DNA from: Pyropia yezoensis
Taxonomy: Eukaryota; Rhodophyta; Bangiophyceae; Bangiales; Bangiaceae
Reading direction: 5' to 3'
Assembly: GCA_009829735.1 (NCBI GenBank)
Contig: CM020618.1
Coordinates: 12,305,119 to 12,369,118, forward strand
Length of the DNA stretch: 64,000 nt
The notes beneath the pieces were generated by a model, which was not told the origin of the DNA, searched no databases, and saw nothing but the letters and a program-made list of their open reading frames with translations. How positions within the stretch are numbered: position 1 is the first letter of the stretch; each line of letters starts with the position of its first letter. The position numbers and the translations under genes were made by a program. This document shows positions 1-10,776 of this stretch, in pieces.

Positions 1-3000
1 ACCGACAAGGGGGGTCTACCGCCTACGTGGAGCACCCCCCCGCCTGTAGGCGCGTGGGATGGGTGGGTTGGGGAGGGGGAGGGGGCACAGCGGCAAACCG
101 CCGCACCCGCCCACTCGCGCCCCCCTCCCCCCAAGACCACCGCCGACCACGTCGCCATCACCACGGCGGTTGCGCCGGCTAGAGGGGCGTTGACGAGCGC
201 ACGGGGGACGAGGGCGGCACGAAGACAGGGGCCGCAAACAGCCGAGCCGGCCATGTCCCACTGGGGAAGAGCGGAGCGGCAAGGGAAGGGGGGGTTGACG
301 ACCGCGGCGGGGGCTGCGCTCTGGATCGGGAGACAGGGACGCGGGATTGGGAGGGAGGGACGGCGCGACGCGGACCCATGGCAATGGCCGTCGTGGGGGG
401 TATTGCAAGCGCCGCGGCGGCCGCTGAAAGGGAACTGCGGGGGGGTGGAGCAGTGATGAGGGGGGAGAGTAGAGGGAGAGGTTGGCCAAGGGGGGAAAGG
501 CAGCCGGGGAAAGGAGCAGTCGGGGGGCGGGGGGGAATTGCCGGGAGAGCGTGCGAGAGGGCAGCCGGGCACCAGCGGCTTGCCAAGAGGATGGAGAGGA
601 TGCTCCACTCCCCCCTGTCACCCACGCGCTCTCGCCCACGGCCCGCCCTTTGCCCACACGCGCCGAATACACAGGCTCTGCGCATGGACGTTCCCAGTCG
701 CCCCCCCCCCCCCTCCTCCCCGCCATCCCCCGGCCCGCCCCCCTGCCCGACTTCCCCCGCCCACCATTGCACAGTTCCAGAACGGCTGGTACTTTTCCAC
801 CTGTCGACGTCCCCCCCCAAACCCCCCCGCGGCCCCCACCTCAAGCCCCGAACGCAGCCGGGACTGCCACGGACAGGGCGCACGTCTCCTGCCTGAGGGC
901 GTGGCGACGGGCTGCCACTTCCCACCGGGCGGCGGCAGTGGCGGCCGCGCACGTCAGAAAGGTAGGGGTCCCTCGCACGGAGCACGTCGCTGGGGACGGG
1001 CGGGCAGGGAAGGAGGCCAGGGGGGGGGGGTTGGGGGGGGGGGGGGGGGGGGGGGGGGAGGCAGCGACGCGCCCGTGCATCGTGCACGCAAGTAATGCCG
1101 CGGGCTGTGGCGCTGAGGCGGAGTGCGGCACACCCCGTGCGCGGCGCGTGTACGCGCCGCTGCCGCCGTATGGCCAATCGGTCGCAGAGGGGGGGGGCTC
1201 GAGGGGCGCCACTCCGCACGGCCGGCTGCAGCGTCGGCGGCGGGGATGGCCGTGGCCTGAGCGAAACCATGCCAGCTGCAAAGGTTTCGTGGAGGGGATG
1301 ACGACCGCCGCGGCGGTGCGGCAGCGGGAGCCAGCGGTCTGAAGCCTATGTTGTTGTGGCTGCCCCCCCCCCCCCCCCCGCCATATCCTCCCTGCGGGTG
1401 TACCGTACTCCACAGCATGCGGCCGCGTGCCCAAAACGTCACTGGTGACAACCTCCCTCGTGGTGGCTCTAACGATGCACTGTGCTCTACTGATATCCGC
1501 TGTCTGTTTCTATTCTACGCGCGTGGAGGGCGGGGGTGTGGTGGCCGAGTCTGGGCCCCGTGGCCCGCAGATGCCGTCGCTCCCCCCCCCCCCCCCTGGC
1601 CAAGGCTGTCCGATGGATTCCACACATGCCGAGACTGTGTGGGACGGGGAACCCTGTCAACCGGACAGCCGTCACCGGCACCGCAGTGCAGAGCCACAGG
1701 GATGGCAGCAGGCTCTCCACGGCAGCCGCCCACCCCCCTCCGCATCGAGGGAAGAAACCCGCAGCCTTTGCCCCCCCCAAAGCTTTGCATGGATACACTG
1801 GCAGGCGGGGTGGCGGGAAGTCGCGCCGCCGCGCAAGTAGTGCCCCGTCGGCGAGCCCCATGGCAGGGTGATTATACTGTACGTACAGTACAATACAGTA
1901 CAGCCGCGGCGCGCGCGTTCCTGCCCATGTTTGCGTATGTATCCTGCGGGTGCGTGGGCAACCAACGCAAAAAAAAAAAAAATAGGGGCACGGCGGCGTC
2001 TGCATCGCTGGGACCCGCAGACCGCAAGAGGGCGGATGGGCGGCGCCGCCGGGGTGGCGACCAGGGGCCAGCGCACGCACTGCGCTGGCCGACGTGCCAA
2101 GCAAAGATCCGCGCCACCAGCATGGTCATGATTGTAGGGGGTGGCGCCACGGGCGCGGCACCTGGCGCCGCGCCCCCGCCGCAGATCCCGTCGCGCGGGA
2201 CCCCCTTCTCTGACCGGGGGGGCTGCTCCGCCACGGCCGTTTTTTGCGCCACCCGGGCCAAAAAAAGAAAAAACGGGCTCCCGCGCCCCCCCCTGGAGTC
2301 GCCTGGAGCCCCCCGGCCCTCCCCAGCGACTGCGGGCCTCGACCGGGAGGTCGTGTCGGCACTTTGCCGGCGCTGGCACCAACCAGCGCAGGGGGTCGGT
2401 CTGACAGCACTCCTCTCTCTCTCTCCCGCACTCTCTCCCCCTGACACTATTGCGCAGCCGCCGGCGGGGGGTGCGCCACTCGACAGCCCCAGCAGCCCAT
2501 CGCGCGCATCTGGCGCGCAAGACCTCGGCACGTTGCGCTCCAGCGGGGGGGGGGGTGCGTGAAGTGGCGGGCCCACCAGGGGGGGAAGGGTGCCTCCAGC
2601 CCGCCCCCCTTCCCAAACCTACGCCCCCGTGGCGGTGCGTTGTCGGCCAGCGCCTGCCGCGCGCCTGCCGCACGTGCCGCGTCACGTACGCGCCTGTGGG
2701 TACGGCGCGTGGCCGTCGGCTGGCATCCCCTCCGAGAGGAACGGGGGGGGGGGGTAGGCGGCGGCTCGGACCCCCCGGGGGCCGGAGCCCCCACCCGCTC
2801 GGCCGTGGCGCCGCCGCCCTCGTGGCGCCTGTGCGCCCCCGCCGCCAATGTGGGTGTGGCCCCGGCCGGGCGGAAGCGGCTCGCTGACTGGTCGATGCGG
2901 TGGGGGTGGCCGCCAGCATTGGCGGTCCGCGCGACGCTCTCCCTCCCACCCCGCCCCCCCCCCCGTCCCCCGCGCGGTGGCCACCTGCCGACCCCCGCGG

Positions 3001-3797
3001 TCTCTCCGACCCGCCCCCCGCCCGCCCCCCCCCCCCCCCCCCCCCAGTTGACGTCCCCGCTCCCCCCCCGCCCTTGCGCGGGACGCGGACGGCACGTGGC
3101 CGGCGGGCGATCACGCGGTCGCTCCCTCAACCCCCTTTTCGCAAGGAATGGGGTTTGGGTCTGGCTGGCCTCCCGCCGCCCATTCCCGCGCACCAACGGC
3201 GTGGGGGGGATGGGGAGGGGTGGCAGGCGCGGCCGACGGGCGGTGGTGTTTGGCGTGGGCGGCTGGCCCCACGCGTTGGAAAGGGAGGGGGGGGAGAGGG
3301 GGGGGGAGGTTGACACGAACCATGGCGGGTGCGTTGCGCGTGGCTGGTGAAGGATGGAGAGGGGGGGTTGGGGTGTGTGTGGCACGTATTGACCTTGCAG
3401 CCCCGCGGCCGTCCGCTTTGTGCGGCTGCCGGGGGTGTGGTGGTTGTGGGGGGGGGGTCCGCGTGGAGAAGGCTCGGGGAGAAGCAGCGATAACGAACGC
3501 GGCAACGGTGTAACCGCCGGGGGGTTCTGGGGCGGGGGGAGGGCCGCCCGCCTGCTCCCCTGCCGTTGTCCTGGTGTCACCGCCGCGAGACCAGCTCGGT
3601 GGGGCGGGGGAGGGGGGGCGAGCGGCACGGCAGGCAGGCGGTTTGCCACCGTCGACGGGCGGTGTGACTGTCGCACTGCCGCTTCCTCCTTCCAACCCTC
3701 CTCACCCCCGCCCCTCTTCTCCTCTCTCCCCACCCCTTGCCCCCGAGGCGAGAGACCCCGTCCACCGCCCGCCCCCACCGGCAGCATCCCAGTTGAG
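1..3797. other. GC-rich region, no gene recognised
   Basis: Upstream flank of the ammonium transporter. Many overlapping open frames exist on both strands, but they are proline-, glycine-, alanine- and arginine-rich, as expected by chance in very GC-rich DNA, and none shows a conserved domain. Long G or C runs are prominent, for example around 1020-1058 and 3020-3045. The only AT-richer patch is near 1865-1910, with repeated GTACAGTA-like words. The promoter and 5' UTR of the transporter must lie at the right end, but no clear TATA box was seen. Confidence 0.5.
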
Positions 3798-6695
3798 ATG
3801 GACGCCCCCCTGGCGACGGTTGCGGCGGCGGCGGCGGCTGCCGCCGCCACCACCACCACCACCACCACCGCCATGGTCGACGCCGCGTCGCGGCAGGCGG
3901 CCAGCACGGCGGTTGTGGCGCAGCTGCGGCTGCTGGGCGAGGCGGTGGATGTGGGCTTCATCGCCCTCACCGGCGTGCTCGTCCTGACCATGCAGACGGG
4001 CTTTGCGATGCTCACGGCGGGGAGCGTGCGGGCCAAGAATGTCAAGAGCGTGCTGATGAAGGTGCTGATGGACACCTGCCTGGGGGGGGTCGCGTGGATG
4101 CTGTTTGGGTACGTGGAAGAGGGCGATGAGAGTGTGCGGTATGGACAGCTGCAGTGCTGGGGGAGAGGGGAAGAGGGGACGATGTGGGAGTGCAGAGGCG
4201 CGGAGAGGCTATCCATGTCGGGGGGGGAGGTCGCTGGAAGATAGCCTCAGACGCAGCTCGATGACTGACCCGCTGGTTGCCTGTGGGACACTCGAGCCCT
4301 GCACAAGCCCCGTCTGCCCATCCTCTGGCGGCGCCCCTCCATCGGCTGCCTTGTCACCCCTCCCCCCCTCCCCGCCCACCCACAGCAACGCGTTTGCGCA
4401 CGGGGAGAAGGCCAGCTCCTTCATCGGCCACAGCGGGTGGGCGCTGGCCGGCGGGGAAACGGCGGACCTGGCCGTCTTCTTCTTCCGGTGGACCCTGTCG
4501 GCCACGGCCGCGACGATTGTGTCGGGGGCGGTAGCGGAGCGGGCGTCATTTTACGCCTACCTCGGCGCCACCCTCTGGCTGTCTTCGTTTGTCTATCCAG
4601 TCGTCGCTCACGGGGTACGTGCCCGTTTTTCCTGCTTTATTTCCCTCCTTTACGATTCCTGTCGTCGTCCGTGAGGGGGGGGGAGGAAGGCGTTGTGCGG
4701 ACGGAGCGGGAGCGCTGACGGGAGGGAAAGCGCCCGCGGGGCGCATGCGTGCCAGTCACCAGTGGGCCTGACCGGTGTGCCGGTGCTTTACCCCTCCTTC
4801 CCACTAGCGGTGGTGCCCTCTTCCCACCCTCTGGTCCGTATCTCCTCCATGCGTTTCGTTTCCTTTTTGTTCCTTGTTCTTCTGTGCGCAGGTGTGGGAC
4901 TCGACCGGCTGGCTGTCGGCGCTGTCCCCATCGCCGCTGCTTGGGGTGGGGGCGATTGACCACGCCGGCTGCGGGGTGGTGCACCTGGTCGGCGCCGTCA
5001 CTGGCCTGTGGGGGGCCATCGCGACGGGGCCGCGGCTGGGGCGGTTTGCCGTCGACGGCACGCCCCGGCCCATCCCGGGGCATAGCGCGCCGCTGATCCT
5101 ACTGGGCGGGTGCGTTGGGCGTTGGGGGGAGAGGGGTTGGCCTGGGGTGTGGGCAGGGGTGGGGGGGTGGCGGATGGTGAAGGGGGCACGACTGTGGTGG
5201 GGGGGGGGGGTGGCATGCGGTTTGGCCATGCATGCGGGGTGAGCGGGGGGATGGCGGCGTCTGGCGGGGGGGCGGTGGCGGGGGCGCTGGAGCTGTACTA
5301 ACGCCGCTTTGGCACTGTGCGCGATTCCCCTCCTGCTTGTAGTGGGTCTGTCTCTTTTTGGGTGTGGCACGCGGCTGCGGCGGTTGTTGTTTGCTTGACT
5401 ATTGCGGGTGGGCAGGTTTATCTTGTGGACCGGCTGGTTTGGCTTTGTACGTAACCGCGTCTTGTTCGCCACTGGTCGGGCTGGCCGTCGTGGCGGTCGC
5501 ACACTGGGGGGGGAGTCGTGGTGCTTGGCCCACGAGGGGAGGGCGGTGAAGGGCACCACCGGCAGCGGACTGACGTGCTGTGTCTTGGATTGGCTGGTAT
5601 TTGTCATGTGCGCGGCCCCTTTCTGATCATGTGATTCCACTGGCGCGTTGTGGGTGTCTGCAGAATGCGGGGTCTGGCCTCTCCCTTGTTCCCTACGAGG
5701 CGGCCAGCGGGCTCTTTTCCGGCAGCACGCAGACGCTTGCCGACGGGTCGGTGGTGGCCCAAAGCGGCCTCCTCACCGTCCAGCAGACGCTCGCGTCAAC
5801 CATGCTCGGCGCGTGTGGCGGCGCGCTTGTCGGCGTCGCCCTGTGCTATTGCCTGGCCGCCCATGTGATTGACCTGGGCACCATTGTCAACTGTCTGCTT
5901 GCGGGGCTGGTCAGCATCACCGCCGGCTGCGCCACCTTCCCGCCCTACATCTCCCTGCTGGTGGGCATGGCCGGCGCGGCCATCTACATGGCCGCCTCCC
6001 GCGCCATGCGCGCCCTCCGCATCGACGACCCGCTCGACGCGGTCGCCATCCACGGCGCGGGGGGGCTGTGGGGCCTCGCGTCTGTGGGCCTCTTTTCCGC
6101 CGCCACCCCCCAGGCGGCGGCGGGCTTTCGTGCGGCCCACTTTGGGGCCGCCTTTGGGGGAGGCTGGCGGCTGCTGGCCTGCCAGGCCACCGAGGCGGGC
6201 TTTGTCATTGGGTGGACGACCGCCACGACGGTGCCGCTGTGGTGGGGCCTCCGCGCGGCGGGGCTGCTGCGCGTGTCCCGTGACGAGGAGGCCGAGGGCA
6301 TTGACGAGGTCACCCACGGGGGCTCTGCGTACCCGGCCGACGCCGCGGCGTCGCCGTGGCACAGCCCCAAGGGGGCCGCCGTCGTCCCCGAGCACGGGGG
6401 GGGGGTCATGGCTGTCACCCGGCCGAGCCCCGCGCCCGCCCTCGAGGCGGTCATGAGCAGCGGGAGTCCGTTGTCCTCCTCGTCGGGTCCCCCGTCGTCC
6501 ATGTCGGGGCCCGGCGGGGCCGCGTCGGCCCCGCTGACGTCGTCAACGCGCAGCGGGGGGGACGGCAGCGGCCCGCCGTCGGGGCGGCCAGACCCGTCGC
6601 GTGCCATCATGGACGAAATGCACGCGGCGGGGGGGAGCGGCGAAGGGAGGGGGTGGGTGGGGGGGGTGCGCGCGTGGAGCCCGCGCGCCCGCTAA
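3798..6695 (+). CDS. ammonium transporter (Amt/MEP/Rh family), 5 exons
   Basis: Polytopic membrane protein that conducts ammonium/ammonia, probably at the plasma membrane for nitrogen uptake. I read five exons: 3798-4108, 4386-4614, 4892-5109, 5416-5446 and 5664-6695. All junctions are GT-AG and the phases agree, giving 606 residues. Exon 4 is a 31-nt microexon coding for FILWTGWFGF, the conserved Amt block. The family signature DHAGCGVVHLVG starts at about residue 203. The two pore histidines of the Amt twin-His are H211 and H393 (the latter in AVAIHGAGGLWG). The short N-terminus carries alanine and threonine runs. The last ~130 residues form a serine-, proline- and glycine-rich cytosolic tail that could be regulatory. 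The start is the first ATG of the open frame before the first membrane segment. Whether it is closer to Amt1 or to another Amt clade cannot be told by eye. Confidence 0.95.
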
Positions 6696-7260
6696 ACTCC
6701 CGCCCCCGCCATCGGGGCCGCCGGGTAGAGGGAGGAAAGGGGGGGGCGGGGGTGGGGGGTGGTGTGGGGGGAGGAGGGGGGGGGGACAGGCGGGGCGGGG
6801 ATGGCGGGGAGGGCCGGGAGGGCGGGGGGGGGACTGCAGAGGAGGGGGGCGGGCGGGCGCGGGGAACATTTCCCCGCCGCCGCGCCACCCGACGCCACGG
6901 CCACACGGGGCCATTGCGTCGGCGCCACGCAAATGACCATGACCATAAACAACCGCGTGCAAGGGACCGGTGCAAAGGGCGACCTTGGCGGGGGCTTGGC
7001 GGGGGGCGTGGCGGGGCGACCTGCCGTACGCGTCACCGCCCCCACGCCCCTCTCAGAAGAGGATAAAAGCGACTCTGCGTCGCGGTGTGAGGTGCCCCCA
7101 ACGGGTGGGCGCGACGGGACCCGGGCCCCTTATCCGTACTGCACTCCCCACCCCCCCCCCCACCAAATCCCCCAGTGCTGCGCGGAGTGCGCCTCCTAAA
7201 ACTGGCACCTCAGCGGCCAGCAACTCCCCCCCCCAACCCCCCCCTGGCTCCTCCTCGGTT
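6696..7260. other. intergenic region between convergent genes
   Basis: Shared 3' flank of the ammonium transporter and Prp3. It begins with a G-rich stretch (6720-6860), followed by mixed sequence. No coding domain or RNA gene was seen. Confidence 0.5.
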
Positions 7261-7440
7261 ACATCTCCCGCTTGCCCATCGTCGCGTCGGCCATGGGCAA
7301 CCCATATGCCGTGTCCCAGTCCATGTCCACCCCCCGCCGCCTCCTCTGTCACATCTCCCGCTTGCCCAACGTCGCGTCGGCCATGGGAAACCCATATGCT
7401 GTGTCCCAATACATCTCCACCCCCCGCCGCCGAAAGTCCG
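7261..7440 (-). repeat. 90-bp tandem duplication across the Prp3 stop codon
   Basis: Two copies of a ~90-bp unit lie head to tail with an exact period of 90 (the same words recur at 7261 and 7351). The right copy encodes the last ~20 residues of Prp3 and its TGA. The left copy, downstream of the stop, encodes nearly the same peptide with its own TGA. It ends GKREM like the first, with a few substitutions. Because 90 is a multiple of three, the copies are in one frame. Confidence 0.85.
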
Positions 7441-10054
7441 ACCGCGCCCGCTCCTCTGTCCGGTACGCCTTGTACGAAAAGGGGCCCGGCCAGGCGGGCA
7501 CCGCAACGCGGCCACCCCACACGCGCACCGCGCGGGGGGCGGCGGGGGCGCCAGCGGCGGCCGCCGCAGCTGGCAGCGGCGGCGGCGGCGGCGGCGCCTC
7601 CGCTGGACCCCCCCCCCCCAAGCCCCCCTCGGCGGGCGACGGCCCCGCCAGGACCTCTGCCCAGCGTATGCGGCGGAGCAAGAGGGCCTCCATCTTGGCC
7701 ACCTCGGCGGCCCCCCCCTCAACGACGAGCACCCCAACGGGCCCCGTGACGGCAAGCACCCCCCCCACGCCAAGCTGCTTGGCATTGGCCTCCACCTTTA
7801 GCCGAACCCCCAGCGGGCAGCCCCGCTGGCCCAGCACTGGCAGCCGCACCACTGCCACTGCAGGCACGCCGCCGTCCCGCGCCGCTCGGCGGGCGGCGCG
7901 GCGCGCCGCCTTTTCCCGGCGCTCCTCCTTAGTCAGCGCCCGCGCCGCGTTGGCGTCGAGGTGCTCCTGCCGCCGCGCCGCGGCGGCGGCCACCACCGCC
8001 GCTTCGGTGCCCGTCGGTGCCGCCGACGCGGCGGCGCCCACCACCCGGGGGAGGCTGCGGAGGGTGACCTTGGGGGGGGGAGGGGGGTCCAGGCCCGTCT
8101 GGATACGCAGCTGCTTCTCGGCTGCCGCCGCGGCGCGGCGGCGGTGGCGGAGCTTGCGCCGCTCCGCGGGGGTAAGCAGCAGGGGGGGGGGAGTGGTGGC
8201 AGGGGGGGGGACCGCCGATGGCAGAGGGGGGGGGTGGTGCACGTAGGCTGTGAGGCGGTGGAGACGCAGGCCTGGGGGAGGCGGGGGGGCAGGGGGCGCC
8301 CCGGCCGGCTGACCGTCGCCGCCACCCGCGGCCGGCTCCCCCGCCGCCGCGGGGTCGCCCGCGTCCGTGGCGTCGGCACTGTCACCGCGGTCGCCATCGT
8401 GCCCGCCCGCCCCAGACTCGGCGTCGGCATCCCCACCTGCACCAGAGGCTGTCCCACTGGCAACAGAGACAGCGGGCTTACTGCCGCCACCACCGGCCGC
8501 CGCCCCCGCGGCTGCATCCGCCCCCGTGCCAGAGGCTGCCTCACCACTGGCGGCAGCAGCGGCGGGCGCACCGCCACCGCTGCCGTCGGCCGCCGTCCCC
8601 ACAGCGACGGCGTCCCCCCCAGCACCAGCGGCAGTCTCACCGGCAGCAGCGTCGGGGGGCGCACCGCCACTGGCACCACCACCACCACCGCCGCCGCCAG
8701 CGCCCCCCCCCGCCCCCCCCCCGGCGGGGGCACCCACCGCCGGCGCCCCCCCCCCACCGAGCGCCGCCGCGACGGCCGCCTCTCCCCCCGCAATGGCATC
8801 AGCGTACCCCCCCCCCACCAGGAAAGGGGCGTCCCACCACTCGACCCCCCCCGGAGGCGGGGGCACCCCCCCGCCGCTGACCGCGGCGCCCGCCCCGCCC
8901 ACCACGGGGGGCACCACGGGTACCCGCGCGCCCGCCACCGCCCGCGCGGCCACCCGCTCCCGGTACGCGGCCGCTGCGGCCGCGGCGGCCGCGTCGGCGC
9001 GGGCGCGCTCGGCGGCGGCCACCACCGCGCCGGGGGGGAGGAAGGACAGCGCCCGGGGTGGGCCCCGATCCCCGCCCCCAATGCTCATCCCACCACGCCT
9101 GCCGCCGCCGCCACCGCCGCCTCGCCCGCCGCGGCCGCCGCCGCCACGGCCGCCGCCGCGGCTGCCGCTGCCAATGCTCGGGTCAAAGTAGGGATTGACG
9201 TCGGGCTCAGTCGACAGCATGTCCGCCGCCGTCAACTGCATGGCCGCCCGTGTCGCCGCCCGCGCCGCCGCCGCCCGGTTGACCGCAAGGCTCGCCTGCG
9301 GCCGCGGCGGCGGCAGCGCGGCAGCCGCAGCCGCAGCCGCGGCGACAGAGGCGGCAGGGGTGCCGGCGAGGGTGGGGACGCCCGCGGGCGGCGCCGCCGC
9401 CGCCGCTGCGTCGCCGGCAGGCGCGCTGCCCAGCGCCGCCGCCGGCGAGCGTGGCGGCGGGCGGCCGCCATGGCCCCGCCCTCGCGGGCGGGGGATTTGC
9501 GCCAGGTCCGGGGCGGAGAAGGAGGCCAGCGACCGCGGGCCATGGGCGGGGGAGAATGCCACCGCCGCGGGTGTGGCGGGCGTGGCCGGCGCCGCAGGTG
9601 CGGCGGGCGCGGCGGGCGCGGCGGGCGCGGCGGGACGGGGCAGGAGGGCCAGCCCCCCAGCAGACGGCGAGGAGGCGGCGGTGGTTGGCGGAACCGCGCC
9701 CGCAGTCGCGGGCGCCACCGCCGCCAGAGGCGCAGACGCCGACGGGGGCATCTGCGGCGGTTGCGGAGGCGGTGCGTCCCATGAAGACCGCCGACGTTTG
9801 GCGCTGAGGCGGGCGTGAAAGGTCGTGGTGGGGGCGTTGACCACCACCCGCCCTGCAGGGGCGGGCGCAGGGGCGGCGGCCGCAGCGGGTGAGGGAGGCG
9901 GGGGGACGCTACCATTGCTGGCGGCGGGTGTGGCGGCGGCAGCGGGGATGGTGGCGGCAGCGGCGGCGGGGGGGGGCGCCGACGCGTCGGCTGGCTTGGC
10001 GGGGGTGTTAGAGAAGCGGGAGCGGCGCTTGCGCTTGGCCGCAGGAGGGTCCAT
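7349..10054 (-). CDS. PRP3: U4/U6 snRNP protein Prp3
   Basis: Core spliceosomal protein of the U4/U6.U5 tri-snRNP, acting in the nucleus. 901 residues, one exon. Recognisable Prp3 landmarks occur in family order: NPYFDPSIG near residue 289 (human NTFFDP), VEWWD near 403 (human IEWWD), LTPAERRKLRHRRR near 621, then GLDPPPPPKV, ANAARALTKEERREK, a block ending VLVVEGG near 765 followed by LLLRRIRW, and the C-terminal domain ending RRRGVEMYWDTA (human HGVEHYWD). The long alanine-, glycine- and proline-rich inserts between these blocks are low complexity and typical of this genome. I chose the Met that precedes the basic PPAAKRKRRSRF segment. An in-frame Met 16 codons upstream is possible. Its 5' end faces ftsH; its 3' end carries a tandem duplication. 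Confidence 0.93.
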   Translation of the reverse strand: MDPPAAKRKRRSRFSNTPAKPADASAPPPAAAAATIPAAAATPAASNGSVPPPPSPAAAAAPAPAPAGRVVVNAPTTTFHARLSAKRRRSSWDAPPPQPPQMPPSASAPLAAVAPATAGAVPPTTAASSPSAGGLALLPRPAAPAAPAAPAAPAAPATPATPAAVAFSPAHGPRSLASFSAPDLAQIPRPRGRGHGGRPPPRSPAAALGSAPAGDAAAAAAPPAGVPTLAGTPAASVAAAAAAAAALPPPRPQASLAVNRAAAARAATRAAMQLTAADMLSTEPDVNPYFDPSIGSGSRGGGRGGGGRGGRGGGGGGGRRGGMSIGGGDRGPPRALSFLPPGAVVAAAERARADAAAAAAAAAYRERVAARAVAGARVPVVPPVVGGAGAAVSGGGVPPPPGGVEWWDAPFLVGGGYADAIAGGEAAVAAALGGGGAPAVGAPAGGGAGGGAGGGGGGGGASGGAPPDAAAGETAAGAGGDAVAVGTAADGSGGGAPAAAAASGEAASGTGADAAAGAAAGGGGSKPAVSVASGTASGAGGDADAESGAGGHDGDRGDSADATDAGDPAAAGEPAAGGGDGQPAGAPPAPPPPPGLRLHRLTAYVHHPPPLPSAVPPPATTPPPLLLTPAERRKLRHRRRAAAAAEKQLRIQTGLDPPPPPKVTLRSLPRVVGAAASAAPTGTEAAVVAAAAARRQEHLDANAARALTKEERREKAARRAARRAARDGGVPAVAVVRLPVLGQRGCPLGVRLKVEANAKQLGVGGVLAVTGPVGVLVVEGGAAEVAKMEALLLRRIRWAEVLAGPSPAEGGLGGGGPAEAPPPPPPLPAAAAAAGAPAAPRAVRVWGGRVAVPAWPGPFSYKAYRTEERARSDFRRRGVEMYWDTAYGFPMADATLGKREM

Positions 10055-10776
10055 GGTCAAAAGGGGGGTGGAGGTGGTGCAAGGGTGGTGGCAGCGCTCC
10101 ACAGAGACGGGGACGAAGAGACGATGGGCGATGGCCGGGGCTGGTCGGGACGTCGACGGCCGGGCGGGCGAGCGGGCGGGCGGGTGGGCGGGTTGACGGG
10201 TTGGCTCTGGTGGTCAAGGTGGGACGAGTTCGGACAAAGTCACCAGAATTAAGAGCGCCTTCGAGAAGTACCCAGGACTTCGGCACCAGTCACACATGGG
10301 GGCTGTAACGTAGCCCCCCTTGTGACCCATCGATGGACCTCGGACAATTGCCTTCCACGGCCACATCCCCCGCTACGGTTCCAGGCGTGGACAGCGGGCT
10401 TTTCCGACATCGTGCCATCCTGCCCACAGCGGCTTGTAGAGCCAGAAATTCCCCAGCGGGCGGACGTGCATCTCCCGCGGTCACGGCGGCGCGGTCGGGT
10501 GTGTGGTGCGCAGTCGCCTCCACCGCCTCTGGTATCATCCCTGGCCTGTGGTTTATATCTGGGCGCACCCCCACCTGGGACGCGGCCCGTGCGCATGCGA
10601 ACCAAACCGCCGCCGTCGTCTCCCCGCCGCAGCGACGCGCCTGAGACGTTGGCGACTCATCTGCCGCCACCTCCCCCCCCCGCCACTGCCACGAACTCGC
10701 TGACGTCGACCGGATCCACTTTGCAACGCCCTCGCCATCGACTCCCCTCTGTCCCCCTACCCCCCCGGCATCCACC
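10055..10776. promoter_or_regulatory. divergent intergenic region, Prp3 / ftsH
   Basis: 722 bp between the two start codons. Both genes point outward, so both promoters and 5' UTRs should be here. GC is somewhat lower near 10200-10330. No TATA box or known element was identified, and the short frames inside look like chance. The role is inferred from layout only. Confidence 0.5.

Noticed and set aside
16-1342. Several long overlapping ORFs at the left edge
   Set aside because: All are Pro/Gly/Arg-rich, cross homopolymer runs and overlap on both strands. Typical chance frames in GC-rich DNA.
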